Origin: Hydractinia symbiolongicarpus
Taxonomy: Eukaryota; Cnidaria; Hydrozoa; Anthoathecata; Hydractiniidae
Length of the DNA stretch: 64,000 nt
Direction: 5' to 3'
Assembly (NCBI RefSeq): GCF_029227915.1
Contig: NC_079877.1
Location: 2,790,001-2,854,000 of the forward strand
The position numbers and the translations under genes are program-made. Shown one piece after another: positions 11,400-26,200 of the stretch (position 1 is its first letter; each line of letters starts with the position of its first letter). The notes under the pieces are model-generated. The model ran no database searches, was not told the origin of the DNA, and saw nothing but the letters and a program-made list of their open reading frames with translations.

Positions 11400-13637
11400 A
11401 GCAATCATGTCAAATTAAGAAGAATGTTATTTCTTGGAGAACAATTGGCTCATTTTTCACATTTATAAGGTCACAGTCCAGAATCAGTTCAATTAACTCC
11501 CTCAGTCAATCGTTTCACTGTTAAAAGCAATACAACTTAGTAATGTCGGAAGAAAATCACTAAATACATGTTGGTGCGAATATTTGACGCAACCGTTGCA
11601 ACTCAAACGGATTGACACCGTTAGAAAGTCAATGAAATGTAGTTTTTGAAACTGTCTCTATTTCTTCAGCGCGAACTAACGACTAGGATTCGTCCCACAG
11701 TAAAAAATGACTTATTTATCTTAATTTTTTAATAAAGCGCTACCACAGCGCCTAGTGTAATCGCTGATTTCCAGCAATCATGTCAAATTATTAAGAATGT
11801 TACTTCTTGTAGTCAAACTGGCTCATTTATCCCATTTATAAGGACAAAGTCCAAAATCAGTTCAATTAAGTCACACAGTCAATTGTTTCACTGTTAAAAG
11901 GGATGCAACCTAGTAATATCGGAAGAAAATAACTAAATACATGTTGGTACGAATATGTGACGCAACCGTTGCAACTCAAACGGATTGACACCGTTAGAAA
12001 GTCAATGAAATGTAGTTTTTGAAACTGTTCTTATTTGTTCAGCGCGTGCTAACGGCCAGGATTGGTCCCACAGTAAGAAAAGACTTATTTATCTAAATTT
12101 TCAAATAAAGTGCTACCACAGAGCCTAATGTAATCGCTGAATTCCAGCAATCATGTCAAATTAAGAAGAATGTTATTTCTTGGAGACCAATTGCCTCATT
12201 TATCACATTAATAAGGTCACAGTCCAGAATCAGTTCAATTCATTCCCACAGTCAATCGTTTCACTGTTAAAAGCAATACAACTTAGTAATATCGGAAGAA
12301 AATAACTAAATACATGTTGGTACGAATATGTGACGCAACCGTTGTAACTCAAACGGATTGACACCGTTAGAAAGTCAATGGAATCTAGTTTTTAAAACTG
12401 ACTCTATTTCTTCAGCGCGAAGTAACGACTAGGATTCGTCCCACAGTAATAAATGACTTATTTATCTTAATTTTTTAATAAAGCGCTACCACAGCGACCA
12501 GTGTAATCGCTGAGTTCCAGCAATCATGTCAAATTAAGAAGAATGTTATTTCTTGGAGAACAATTGGCTCATTTTTCACATTTATAAGGTCACAGTCCAG
12601 AATCAGTTCAATTAACTCCCTCAGTCAATCGTTTCACTGTTAAAAGCAATACAACTTAGTAATGTCGGAAGAAAATCACTAAATACATGTTGGTGCGAAT
12701 ATTTGACGCAACCGTTGCAACTCAAACGGATTGACACCGTTAGAAAGTCAATGAAATGTAGTTTTTGAAACTGTCTCTATTTCTTCAGCGCGAACTAACG
12801 ACTAGGATTCGTCCCACAGTAAAAAATGACTTATTTATCTTAATTTTTTAATAAAGCGCTACCACAGCGCCTAGTGTAATCGCTGATTTCCAGCAATCAT
12901 GTCAAATTATTAAGAATGTTACTTCTTGTAGTCAAACTGGCTCATTTATCCCATTTATAAGGACAAAGTCCAAAATCAGTTCAATTAAGTCACACAGTCA
13001 ATTGTTTCACTGTTAAAAGGGATGCAACCTAGTAATATCGGAAGAAAATAACTAAATACATGTTGGTACGAATATGTGACGCAACCGTTGCAACTCAAAC
13101 GGATTGACACCGTTAGAAAGTCAATGAAATGTAGTTTTTGAAACTGTTCTTATTTGTTCAGCGCGTGCTAACGGCCAGGATTGGTCCCACAGTAAGAAAA
13201 GACTTATTTATCTAAATTTTCAAATAAAGTGCTACCACAGAGCCTAATGTAATCGCTGAATTCCAGCAATCATGTCAAATTAAGAAGAATGTTATTTCTT
13301 GGAGACCAATTGCCTCATTTATCACATTAATAAGGTCACAGTCCAGAATCAGTTCAATTCATTCCCACAGTCAATCGTTTCACTGTTAAAAGCAATACAA
13401 CTTAGTAATATCGGAAGAAAATAACTAAATACATGTTGGTACGAATATGTGACGCAACCGTTGTAACTCAAACGGATTGACACCGTTAGAAAGTCAATGA
13501 AATCTAGTTTTTAAAACTGACTCTATTTCTTCAGCGCGAAGTAACGACTAGGATTCGTCCCACAGTAATAAATGACTTATTTATCTTAATTTTTTAATAA
13601 AGCGCTACCACAGCGACCAGTGTAATCGCTGAGTTCC
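11400..13637 (-). repeat. Three-monomer HOR, two units (period 1,119 bp)
   Basis: 11,400-12,518 is repeated at 12,519-13,637 with few differences. Shared rare markers include CAAATTATTAAGAATGTTAC (about 11,785 and 12,904), CACACAGTCAATTG, and GTGCTACCACAGAGCC in place of GCGCTACC. The copies sit inside the inverted block. Confidence 0.8.
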
Positions 13638-15279
13638 AGCAATCATGTCAAATTAAGAAGAATGTTATTCCTTGGAGAACAATTGGCTCATTTTTCACAT
13701 TTATAAGCTCACAGTCCAGAATCAGTTCAGTTAACTCCCTCAGTCAATCGTTTCACTGTTAAAAGCAATACAACTTAGTAATGTCGGAAGAAAATCACTA
13801 AATACATGTTGGTGCGAATATGTGACGCAACCGTTGCAACTCAAACGGATTGACATCGTTAGAAAGTCAATGAAATGTAGTTTGTGAAACTGTCTCTATT
13901 TCTTCAGCGCGAACTAACGACTAGGATTCGTCCCACAGTAAAAAATGACTTATTTATCTTAATTTTTTAATAAAGCGCTACCACAGCGACCAGTGTAATC
14001 GCTGAGTTCCAGCAATCATGTCAAATTAAGAAGAATGTTATTCCTTGGAGAACAATTGGCTCATTTTTCACATTTATAAGGTCACAGTCCAGAATCAGTT
14101 TAATTAACTCCCCCAGTCAATCGTTTCACTGTTAAAAGCAATACAACTTAGTAATGTCGGAAGAAAATCACTAAATACATGTTGGTGCGAATATTTGACG
14201 CGACCGTTGCAACTCAAACGGATTGACACCGTTAGAAAGTCAATGAAATCTAGTTTTTGAAACTGTCTCTATTTCTTCAGCGCGAACTAACGACTAGGAT
14301 TCGTCCCACAGAAAAAAATGACTTATTTATCCTAATTTTTTAATAAAGCGCTACCACAGCGCCCAGTGTAATCGCTGAGTTCCAGCAATCATGTCAAATT
14401 AAGAAGAATGTTATTCCTTGGAGAACAATTAACTCATTTATCACATTTATAAGGTCACAGTCCAGAATCAGTTCAATTAAGTCCCACAGTCAATTGTTTC
14501 ACTGTTAAAAGGGATGCAACCTAGTAATATCCGAATACTATCGCTAAATACTTGTTGGTACGAATATGTGACGCAACCGTTGTAACTCAAACGGATTTAA
14601 ATAGCTAGAAAGTCAATGAAATGTAGTCTTTATAACTGTTCTTATTTGTTCAGCGCGTGCTAACGGCCAGGATTGGTCCCACAGTAAGAAAAGACTTATT
14701 TATCTAAATTTTCAAATAAAGCGCTACCACAGAGCCTAATGTAATCGCTGAATTCCAGCAATCATGTCAAATTAAGAAGAATGTTATTTCTTGGAGACCA
14801 ATTGCCTCATTTATCACATTAATAAGGTCACAGTCCAGAATCAGTTCAATTCATTCCCACAGTCAATCGTTTCACTGTTAAAAGCAATACAACTTAGTAA
14901 TATCGGAAGAAAATAACTAAATACATGTTGGTACGAATATGTGACGCAACCGTTGGAACTCAAACGGATTGACACCGTTAGAAAGTCAATGAAATCTAGT
15001 TTTTGAAACTGACTCTATTTCTTCAGCGCGAAGTAACGACTAGGATTCGTCCCACAGTAATAAAAGACTTATTTATCTTAATTTTTTAATAAAGCGCTAC
15101 CACAGCGACCAGTGTAATCGCTGAGTTCCAGCAATCATGTCAAATTAAGAAGAATGTTATTCCTTGGAGAACAATTGGCTCATTTTTCACATTTATAAGG
15201 TCACAGTCCAGAATCAGTTCAATTAACTCCCTCAGTCAATCGTTTCACTGTTAAAAGCAATACAACTTAGTAATGTCGG

Positions 15280-18000
15280 AAGAAAATCACTAAATACATG
15301 TTGGTGCGAATATGTGACGCAACCGTTGCAACTCAAACGGATTGACACCGTTAGAAAGTCAATGAAATGTAGTTTGTGAAACTGTCTCTATTTCTTCAGC
15401 GCGAACTAACGACTAGGATTTGTCCCACAGTAAAAAATGACTTATTTATCTTAATTTTTTAATAAAGCGCTACCACAGCGCCCAGTGTAATCGCTGAGTT
15501 CCAGCAATCATGTCAAATTAAGAAGAATGTTATTCCTTGGAGAACAATTGCCTCATTTATCACATTAATAAGGTCACATTCCAGAATCAGTTCAATTAAT
15601 TCCCACAGCCAATCGTTTCACTGTTAAAAGCAATACAACTTAGTGATATCGGAAGAAAATAACTAAATACATGTTGGTACGAATATGTGACGCAACCGTT
15701 GTAACTCAAACGGATTGACACCGTTACAAAGTCAATGAAATGTAGTTTTTGAAACTGTCTCTATTTCTTCAGCGCGAACTAACGACTAGGATTCGTCCCA
15801 CAGTAAAAAATGACTTATTTATCTTAATTTTTTAATAAAGCGCTACCACAGCGCCCAGTGTAATCGCTGAGTTCCAGCAATCATGTCAAATTAAGAAGAA
15901 TGTTATTCCTTGGAGAACAATTGGCTCATTTTTCACATTTATAAGGTCACAGTCAAGAATCAGTTCAATTAACTCCCTCAGTCAATCGTTTCACTGTTAA
16001 AAGCAATACAACTTAGTAATATCGGAAGAAAATCACTAAATACATGTTGGTACGAATATGTGACGCAACCCTTGTAACTCAAACGGGTTGACACCGTTAG
16101 AAAGTCAATGAAATGTAGTTTTTGAAACTGTCTCTATTTTTTCAGCGCGAACTAACGGCTAGGATTGGTCCCACAGTAAAAAATGACTTATTTATTTTAA
16201 TTTTTTAACAAAGCGCTACCACAGAGCCTAATGTAATCGCTGAATTCCAGCAATCATGTCAAATTAAGAAGAATGTTATTCCTTGAAGACCAATTGGCTC
16301 ATTTATCACATTCATAAGGTCACAGTCCAGAATCAGTTTAATTAATTCCCACAGTCAATCGTTTCACTGTTAAAAGCAATCCAAATTAGTAATATCGGAA
16401 GAAAATAACTAAATACATGTTGGTACGAATATGTGACGCAACCGTTGTAACTCAAACGGAATGACACCGTTAGAAAGTCAATGAAATCTAGTTGTTGAAA
16501 CTGTCTCTATTTCTTCAGCGCAAACTAACGACTAGGATTCGTCCCACAGTAAAAAATGACTTATTTTTATTAATTTTTTTATAAAGCGCTACCACAGCGC
16601 CCAGTGTAATCGCTGAGTTCCAGCAATCATGTCAAATTAAGAAGAATGTTATTCCTTGGAGAACAATTGGCTCATTTTTCACATTTTTAAGGTCACAGTC
16701 CAGAATCAGTTCAATTAACTCCCTCAGTCAATCTTTCACTGTTAAAAGCAATACCACTTAGTAATATCGGAAGAAAATCACTAAATACATGTTGGTGCGA
16801 ATATGTGACGCAACCGTTGCAACTCAAACGGATTGACACCGTTAGAAAGTCAATGAAATGTAGTTTGTGAAACTGTCTCTATTTCTTCAGCGCGAACTAA
16901 CGACTAGGATTTGTCCCACAGTAAAAAATGTCTTATTTATCTTAATTTTTTAATAAAGCGCTACCACAGCGCCCAGTGTAATCGTTAGTTCCAGCAATCA
17001 TGTCAAATTAATAAGAATGTTATTCCTTGGAGAACAATTGCCTCATTTATCACATTAATAAGGTCACATTCCAGAATCAGTTCAATTAATTCCCACAGCC
17101 AATCGTTTCACTGTTAAAAGCAATACAACTTAGTGATATCGGAAGAAAATAACTAAATACATGTTGGTAGGAATATGTGACGCTACCGTTGTAACTCAAA
17201 CGGATTGACACCGTTAGAAAGTCAATGAAATGTAGTTTTTGAAACTGTCTCTATTTCTTCAGCGCGAACTAACGACTAGGATTCGTCCCATAGTAAAAAA
17301 TGACTTATTTATCTGAATTTTTTAATAAAGCGCTACCACAGCGCCCAGTGTAATCGCTGAGTTCCAGCAATCATGTCAAATTAAGAAGAATGTTTTTCCT
17401 TGGAGAACAATTGGCTCATTTTTCACATTTATAAGGTCACAGTCCAGAATTAGTTCAATTAACTCCCTCAGTCAATCGTTTCACTGTTAAAAGCAATACA
17501 ACTTAGTAATATCGGAAGAAAATCACTAAATACATGTTGGTACGAATATGTGACGCAACCGTTGTAACTCAAACGGGTTGACACCGTTAGAAAGTCAATG
17601 AAATGTAGTTTTTGAAACTGTCTCTATTTCTTCAGCGCGAACTAACGGCTAGGATTGGTCCCACAGTAAAAAATGACTTATTTATATTAATTTTTTAACA
17701 AAGCGCTACCACAGAGCCTAATGTAATCGCTGAATTCCAGCAATCATGTCAAATTAAGAAGAATGTTATTCCTTGAAGACCAATTGGCTCATTTATCACA
17801 TTTATAAGGTCACAGTCCAGAATCAGTTTAATTAATTACCACAGGCAATCGTTTCACTGTTAAAAGCAATCCAAATTAGTAATATCGGAAGAAAATAACT
17901 AAATACATGTTGGTACGAATATGTGACGCAACCGTTGTAACTCAAACGGAATGACACTGTTAGAAAGTCAATGAAATCTAGTTGTTGAAACTGTCTCTAT
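15280..18000 (-). repeat. Four-monomer HOR, two units (period 1,490 bp)
   Basis: 15,280-16,510 recurs at 16,770-18,000. Shared markers at a shift of 1,490 are AGTTTGTGAAACTG (15,371 and 16,861), TCCCACAGCCAATCG (15,601 and 17,091) and AATCCAAATTAGTAAT (16,379 and 17,869). The block ends where the second copy changes from the CAAACTAACGACTAGG form to CGAACTAACGGCTAGG at about 18,010. Confidence 0.8.
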
Positions 18001-19528
18001 TTCTTCAGCGCGAACTAACGGCTAGGATTGGTCCCACAGTAAAAAATGACTTATTTTTCTTAATTTTTTCATAAAGCGCTACCACAGCGCCCAGTGTAAT
18101 CGCTGAGTTCCAGCAATCATGTCAAATTAAGAAGAATGTTATTCCTTGGAGAACAATTGGCTCATTTTTCACATTTATAAGGTCACAGTCTAGAATCAGT
18201 TCAATTAACTCCCTCAGTCAATCGTTTCACTGTTAAAAGCAATACAACTTAGTAATGTCGGAAGAAAATCACTAAATACATGTTGGTGCGAATATGTGAC
18301 GCAACCGTTGCAACTCAAACGGATTGACACCGTTAGAAAGTCAATGAAATGTAGTTTTTGAAACTGTCTCTATTTCTTCAGCGCGAACTAACGACTAGGA
18401 TTCGTCCCACAGTAAAAAATGACTTATTTATCTTAATTTTTTAATAAAGCGCTACCACAGCGCCCAGTGTAATCGCTGAGTTCCAGCAATCATGTCAAAT
18501 TAAGAAGAATGTTATTCCTTGGAGAACAATTGGCTCATTTTTCACATTTATAAGGTCACAGTCCAGAATCAGTTCAATTAACTCCCTCAGTCAATCGTTT
18601 CACTGTTAAAAGCAATACAACTTAGTAATATCGGAAGAAAATCACTAAATACATGTTGGTACGAATATGTGACACAACCGTTGTAACTCAAACGGGTTGA
18701 CACCGTTAGAAAGTCAATGAAATCTAGTTGTTGAAACTGTCTCTATTTCTTCAGCGCAAACTAACGACTAGGATTCGTCCCACAGTAAAAATGACTTATT
18801 TTTCTTAATTTTTTTATAAAGCGCTACCACAGCGCCCAGTGTAATCGCTGAGTTCCAGCAATCATGTCAAATTAAGAAGAATGTTATTCCTTGGAGAACA
18901 ATTGGCTCATTTTTCAAATTTTTAAGGTCACAGTCCAGAATCATTCCAAATAACTCCCTAAGTCAATCTTTCACTGTTAAAAGCAATACAACTTAGTAAT
19001 ATCGGAAGAAAATCACTAAATACATGTTGGTACGAATATGTGACGCAACCGTTGTAACTCAAACGGATTGACACCGTTAGAAAATCAATGAAATATAGTT
19101 TTTGAAACTGTCTCTATTTCTTCAGCGCGAACTAACGGCTAGGATTGGTCCCACAGTAAAAAATGACTTATTTATCTTAATTTTTTAACAAAGCGCTACC
19201 ACAGAGCCTAATGTAATCGCTGTATTCCAGCAATCATGTCAAATTAAGAAGAATGTTATTCCTTGAAGACCAATTGGCTCATTTATCACATTTATAAGGT
19301 CACAGCCCAAAGTTAGTTCAATTAAGTTGCACAGTCATTCGCTTCACTGTTAAAAGCGATACAACTTAGTAATATCGGAAAAATTAACTAAATACATGTT
19401 GGTACGAATATGTGAAGCAACCGTTGTAACTCAAACGGATTGACACAGTGAGAAAATTAATGAAATGTAGTTTTTGAAACTGACTATATTTCTTCAGCGC
19501 GAACTACTGGCTAGGATTGGTCCGACGG

Positions 19529-19530
19529 TT
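19529..19530 (-). other. 28-bp deletion site in shortened monomer (inverted copy 6)
   Basis: On + this reads GGTCCGACGGTTAATAAAGC, the reverse complement of the shortened monomer. It is the only copy inside the inverted block and lies near its right end. That is where it is expected if this DNA originally followed 8,664. Confidence 0.85.
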
Positions 19531-20210
19531 AATAAAGCGCTACCACAGCGCCCACTGTAATCGCTGAGTTCCAGCAATCATGTCAAATTAAGAAGAATTT
19601 TATTTCTTGTAGTCAAACTGGCTCATTTATCACATTTATAAGGTCAAAGTCCAAAATCAGTTCAATTAAGTCCCATAGTCAAGCGTTTCACTGTTAAAAG
19701 CGATGCAACCTAGTAATATTTCAATACTATCGCTAAATACATGTTGGTATGAATATGTGACGCAACCGTTGTAACTCAAACAGATTTATACCGCTAGAAA
19801 GTCAATGAAATGTAGTTTTTGAAACTGTCTCTATTTTTTCAGCGCGAACTAACGGCTAGGATTGGTCCCACAGTAAAAAATGACTTATTTATCTTAATTT
19901 TTTAATAAAGCGCTACCACAGCGCCCAGTGTAATCGCTGAGTTCCAGCAATCATGTCAAATTAAGAAGAATGTTATTCCTTGGAGAACAATTGGCTCATT
20001 TTTCACATTTTTAAGGTCACAGTCCAGACTCAGTTCAATTAACTCCCTCAGTCAATCTTTCACTGTTAAAAGCAATACAACTTAGTAATATCGGAAGAAA
20101 ATCACTAAATACATGTTGGTACGAATATGTGACGCAACCGTTGAAACTCAAACGGATTGACACCGTTAGAAAATCAATGAAATGTAGTTTTTGAAACTGT
20201 CTCTATTTCT

Positions 20211-20213
20211 TCT
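20211..20213. other. Right inversion junction
   Basis: Reverse-strand sequence CTGTCTCTATTTCTTC runs to 20,212, then forward sequence TCATTGACTTTCTAACGG starts. The C at 20,212 can belong to either side, because the matching intact copy at 23,931-23,945 reads CTACATCTCATTGAC. On that reading there is a 1-bp overlap and no loss at this end. Confidence 0.95.
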
Positions 20214-23200
20214 CATTGACTTTCTAACGGTGTCAATCCGTTTGAGTTACAACGGTTGCGTCACATATTCGTACCAACATGTATTTAGCGATAGTATTCG
20301 GATATTACTAGGTTGCATCGCTTTTAACAGTGAAACAATTGACTGTGGGACTTAATTGAACTGATTTTGAACTTTGTCCTTATAAATGGGATAAATGAGC
20401 CAGTTTGACTAAAAGAAATAACATTCTTCATAATTTGACATGATTGCTGGAAATCAGCGATTACACTGGGCGCTGTGGTAGCGCTTTATTTAAAAATTAA
20501 GATAAATAAGTAATTTTTTACTGTGGGACGAATCCTGGTCGTTAGTTCGCGCTGAAGAAATAGAGACAGTTTCAAAAACTACATTTCATTGACTTTCTAA
20601 CGGTGTCAATCCGTTTGAGTTACAACGGTTGCGTCACATATTCGTACCAACATGTATTTAGCGATAGTATTCGGATATTACTAAGTTGCATTGCTTTTAA
20701 CAGTGAAACGATTGACTGTGGGAATTAATTAAACTGATTCTGGACTGTGACCTTAAAAATGTGATAAATGAGTTAATTGTTCTCCTGGGAATAACATTCT
20801 TCTTAATTTGACATGATTGCTGGAACTCAGCGATTACACTGGGCGCTGTGGTAGCGCTTTATTAAAAAATTAATATAAATAAGTCATTTTTTACTGTGGG
20901 ACGTATCCTAGTCGTTAGTTCGCGCTGAACAAATAGAGACAGTTTCAAAAACTAGATTTCATTGACTTTCTAACGGTGTCAATCCGTTTGAGTTACAACG
21001 GTTGCGTCACATATTCGTACCAACATGTATTTAGTTATTTTCTTCCGATATTACTAAGTTGTATTGCTTTTAACAGTGAAACGATTGACTGTAGGAATTA
21101 ATTTAAGTGATTCTGGACTGTGACCTTATTAATGTGATAAATGAGGCTATTGGTCTCCAAGGAATAACATTCTTCTTAATTTGACATGATTGCTGGAATT
21201 TAGCGATTACATTAGGCTCTGTGGTAGCGCTTTATTTGAAAATTTAGATAAATAAGTCTTTTCGTGGGACCAATCCTGGCCGTTAGCACGCGCTGAACAA
21301 ATAAGAACAGTTATAAAGACTACATTTCATTGACTTTCTAGCCATTTATATACGTTTGAGTTACAACGGTTGCGTCACATATTCGTACCAACAAGTATTT
21401 AGCGATAGTATTCGAATATTACTAGGTTGCATCGCTTTTAACAGTGAAACAATTGACTGTGTGACTTAATTGAACTGATTCTGGACTGTGACCTTATAAA
21501 TGTGATAAATAAGTTAATTGTTCTCCAAGGAATAACATTCTTCTTAATTTGACATGATTGCTGAAACTCAGCGATTACACTAGGCGCTGTGGTAGCGCTT
21601 TATTGAAAAATTAAGATAAATAAGTCATTTATTACTGTGGGACGAATCCTAGTCGTTAGTTCACGCGGAAGAAATAGAGACAGTTTCAAAAACTAGATTT
21701 CATTGACTTTCTAACGGTGTCAATCCGTTTGAGTTACAACGGTTGCGTCACATATTCGTACCAACATGTATTTAGCGATAGTATTCGGATATTACTAGGT
21801 TGCATCGCTTTTAACAGTGAAACAATTGACTGTGGGACTTAATTGAACTGATTGTAAACTTTGTCCTTATAAATGAGTTAAATGAGCCAGTTTGACTAAA
21901 AGAAATAACATTCTTCATAATTTGTCATGATTGCTGGAAATCAGCGATTACACTGGGCGCTGTGGTAGCGCTTTAGTTAAAAATTAAGATAATTAAGTAA
22001 TTTTTTACTGTGGGACCAATCCTGGTCGTTAGTTCGCGCTGAAGAAATAGAGACAGTTTCAAAAACTACATTTCATTGACTTTCTAACGGTGTCAATCCG
22101 TTTGAGTTACAACAGTTGCGTCACATATTCGTACCAACATGTATTTAGCGATAGTATTCGGATATTACTAAGTTGCATTGCTTTTAACAGTGAAACGATT
22201 GACTGTAGGAATTAATTAAACTGATTCTGGACTGTGACCTTAAAAATGTGATAAATAAGTTAATTGTTCTCCTGGGAATAACATTCTTCTTAATTTGACA
22301 TGATTGCTGGAACTCAGCGATTACACTGGGCGCTGTGGTAGCGCTTTATTAAAAAATTAATATATATAAGTCATTTTTTACTGTGGGACGTATCCTAGTC
22401 GTTAGTTTGCGCTGAACAAATAGAGACAGTTTCAAAAACTACATTTCATTGAATTTCTAACGGTGTCAATCCGTTTGAGTTGCAACGGTTGCGTCACATA
22501 TTCGCACCAACATGTATTTAGTGATTTTCTTCCGACATTACTAAGTTGTATTGCTTTTAACAGTGAAATGATTGACTGTGGGAATTAATTAAACTGATTC
22601 AGGACTGTGACCTTATAAATGTGAAAAATGAGCCAATTGGTCTCCAAGGAATAACATTCTTCTTAATTTGACATGATTGCCAGAACTCAGCGATTACACT
22701 GCGCGCTGTGGTAGCGCTTCATTTAAAAATTTAAGTAAATAAGTCATTTTTTACTGTGGGAAAAATCATAGCCGTTTTCGCGCGCTGAAGAAATAGCGAC
22801 AGTTTCAAAAACTACATTTCATTGACTTTCTTACGGTACCAATCCGTTTGAGTTCCAACGGTTGCGTCACATATTCGTCCCCACATGTATTTAGCGATAG
22901 TATTCAGATATTACTAGGTTGAATCGCTTTTAGCAGTGAAACGTTTGACTGTGGGACTTAACTGAACTGATTTTGGACTTTGACCTTATAAATGTGATAA
23001 ATGGGTCATTTTGACTAAAAGAAATAACATTCTTCTTACTTTGACATGATTGCTGGAACTCAGCGATTACACTGTGCGCTGTGGTAGCGCTTTAGTTAAA
23101 AATTAAGATAAATAAGTTATTTTTTGCAGTGATACAAATCCTAGCCGTTATCGCGCGCTGAAGAAATAGAGACAGTTTCAAAAACTACATTTCATTGACT

Positions 23201-26200
23201 TTCTAACGGTGTCAATCCGTTTGAGTTACAACGGTTGCGTCACATATTCGTACCAACATGTATTTAGCGATAGTATTCGGATATTACTAAGTTGCAATGC
23301 TTTTAACAGTGAAACGATTGACTGTGGGAATTAATTAAACTGATTCTGGACTGTGACCTTAAAAATGTGATAAATAAGTTAATTGTTCTCCTGGGAATAA
23401 CATTCTTCTTAATTTGACATGATTGCTGGAACTCAGCGATTACACTGGGCGCTGTGGTAGCGCTTTATTAAAAAATTAATATAAATAAGTCATTTTTGAC
23501 TGTGGGACGTATCCTAGTCGTTAGTTCGCGCTGAACAAATAGAGACAGTTTCAAAAACTACATTTCATTGAATATCTAACGGTGTCAATCCGTTTGAGTT
23601 GCAACGGTTGCGTCACATATTCGCACCAACATGTATTTAGTGATTTTCTTCCGACATTACTAAGTTGTATTGCTTTTAACAGTGAAATGATTGACTGTGG
23701 GAATTAATTAAACTGATTCTGGACTGTGACCTTATAAATGTGAAAAATGAGCCAATTGGTCTCCAAGAAATAACATTCTTCTTAATTTGACATGATTGCC
23801 AGAACTCAGCGATTACACTGGGCGCTGTGGTAGCGCTTTAGTTAAAAATTAAGATAAATAAGTTATTTTTTGCAGTGATACAAATCCTAGCCGTTATCGC
23901 GCGCTGAAGAAATAGAGACAGTTTCAAAAACTACATCTCATTGACTTTCTAACGGTGTCAATCCGTTTGAGTTACAACGGTTGCGTCACATATTCGTACC
24001 AACATGTATTTAGCGATAGTATTCGGATATTACTAGGTTGCATCGCTTTTAACAGTGAAACAATTGACTGTGGGACTTAATTGAACTGATTTTGAACTTT
24101 GTCCTTATAAATGGGATAAATGAGCCAGTTTGACTAAAAGAAATAACATTCTTCATAATTTGACATGATTGCTGGAAATCAGCGATTACACTGGGCGCTG
24201 TGGTAGCGCTTTATTTAAAAATTAAGATAAATAAGTAATTTTTTACTGTGGGACGAATCCTGGTCGTTAGTTCGCGCTGAAGAAATAGAGACAGTTTCAA
24301 AAACTACATTTCATTGACTTTCTAACGGTGTCAATCCGTTTGAGTTACAACGGTTGCGTCACATATTCGTACCAACATGTATTTAGCGATAGTATTCGGA
24401 TATTACTAAGTTGCATTGCTTTTAACAGTGAAACGATTGACTGTGGGAATTAATTAAACTGATTCTGGACTGTGACCTTAAAAATGTGATAAATGAGTTA
24501 ATTGTTCTCCTGGGAATAACATTCTTCTTAATTTGACATGATTGCTGGAACTCAGCGATTACACTGGGCGCTGTGGTAGCGCTTTATTAAAAAATTAATA
24601 TAAATAAGTCATTTTTTACTGTGGGACGTATCCTAGTCGTTAGTTCGCGCTGAACAAATAGAGACAGTTTCAAAAACTAGATTTCATTGACTTTCTAACG
24701 GTGTCAATCCGTTTGAGTTACAACGGTTGCGTCACATATTCGTACCAACATGTATTTAGTTATTTTCTTCCGATATTACTAAGTTCTATTGCTTTTAACA
24801 GTGAAACGATTGACTGTAGGAATTAATTTAAGTGATTCTGGACTGTGACCTTATTAATGTGATAAATGAGGCTATTGGTCTCCAAGGAATAACATTCTTC
24901 TTAATTTGACATGATTGCTGGAATTTAGCGATTACATTAGGCTCTGTGGTAGCGCTTTATTTGAAAATTTAGATAAATAAGTCTTTTCGTGGGACCAATC
25001 CTGGCCGTTAGCACGCGCTGAACAAATAAGAACAGTTATAAAGACTACATTTCATTGACTTTCTAGCCATTTATATACGTTTGAGTTACAACGGTTGCGT
25101 CACATATTCGTACCAACAAGTATTTAGCGATAGTATTCGAATATTACTAGGTTGCATCGCTTTTAACAGTGAAACAATTGACTGTGTGACTTAATTGAAC
25201 TGATTCTGGACTGTGACCTTATAAATGTGATAAATAAGTTAATTGTTCTCCAAGGAATAACATTCTTCTTAATTTGACATGATTGCTGAAACTCAGCGAT
25301 TACACTAGGCGCTGTGGTAGCGCTTTATTGAAAAATTAAGATAAATAAGTCATTTATTACTGTGGGACGAATCCTAGTCGTTAGTTCACGCGGAAGAAAT
25401 AGAGACAGTTTCAAAAACTAGATTTCATTGACTTTCTAACGGTGTCAATCCGTTTGAGTTACAACGGTTGCGTCACATATTCGTACCAACATGTATTTAG
25501 CGATAGTATTCGGATATTACTAGGTTGCATCGCTTTTAACAGTGAAACAATTGACTGTGGGACTTAATTGAACTGATTGTAAACTTTGTCCTTATAAATG
25601 AGTTAAATGAGCCAGTTTGACTAAAAGAAATAACATTCTTCATAATTTGTCATGATTGCTGGAAATCAGCGATTACACTGGGCGCTGTGGTAGCGCTTTA
25701 GTTAAAAATTAAGATAATTAAGTAATTTTTTACTGTGGGACCAATCCTGGTCGTTAGTTCGCGCTGAAGAAATAGAGACAGTTTCAAAAACTACATTTCA
25801 TTGACTTTCTAACGGTGTCAATCCGTTTGAGTTACAACAGTTGCGTCACATATTCGTACCAACATGTATTTAGCGATAGTATTCGGATATTACTAAGTTG
25901 CATTGCTTTTAACAGTGAAACGATTGACTGTAGGAATTAATTAAACTGATTCTGGACTGTGACCTTAAAAATGTGATAAATAAGTTAATTGTTCTCCTGG
26001 GAATAACATTCTTCTTAATTTGACATGATTGCTGGAACTCAGCGATTACACTGGGCGCTGTGGTAGCGCTTTATTAAAAAATTAATATATATAAGTCATT
26101 TTTTACTGTGGGACGTATCCTAGTCGTTAGTTTGCGCTGAACAAATAGAGACAGTTTCAAAAACTACATTTCATTGAATTTCTAACGGTGTCAATCCGTT

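Larger units (their letters stand above)
8665..20212 (-). repeat. 373-bp satellite array, inverted block
   Basis: The same satellite in reverse complement, about 31 monomers. Typical + strand landmarks are now AAGCGCTACCACAGCGC, CCGTTGTAACTCAAACGG and GTTTCACTGTTAAAAGC. Subfamily content matches the flanking forward blocks. The left end carries the GAATCGCTTTTAGCAGTG-type variant otherwise seen near 22,900 and 26,650. The right end carries the 28-bp-deleted monomer and the variants typical of 5,360-7,160. This is what a simple inversion of array DNA would give, rather than an independent array. No gene was seen. Confidence 0.96.

Noticed and set aside
8665-20212. Large hairpin or palindrome artefact at an orientation switch
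   Set aside because: Sequence on the two sides of each junction is not a mirror copy of itself, and the two joins fit one inversion. Fold-back chimeras would give mirrored flanks.
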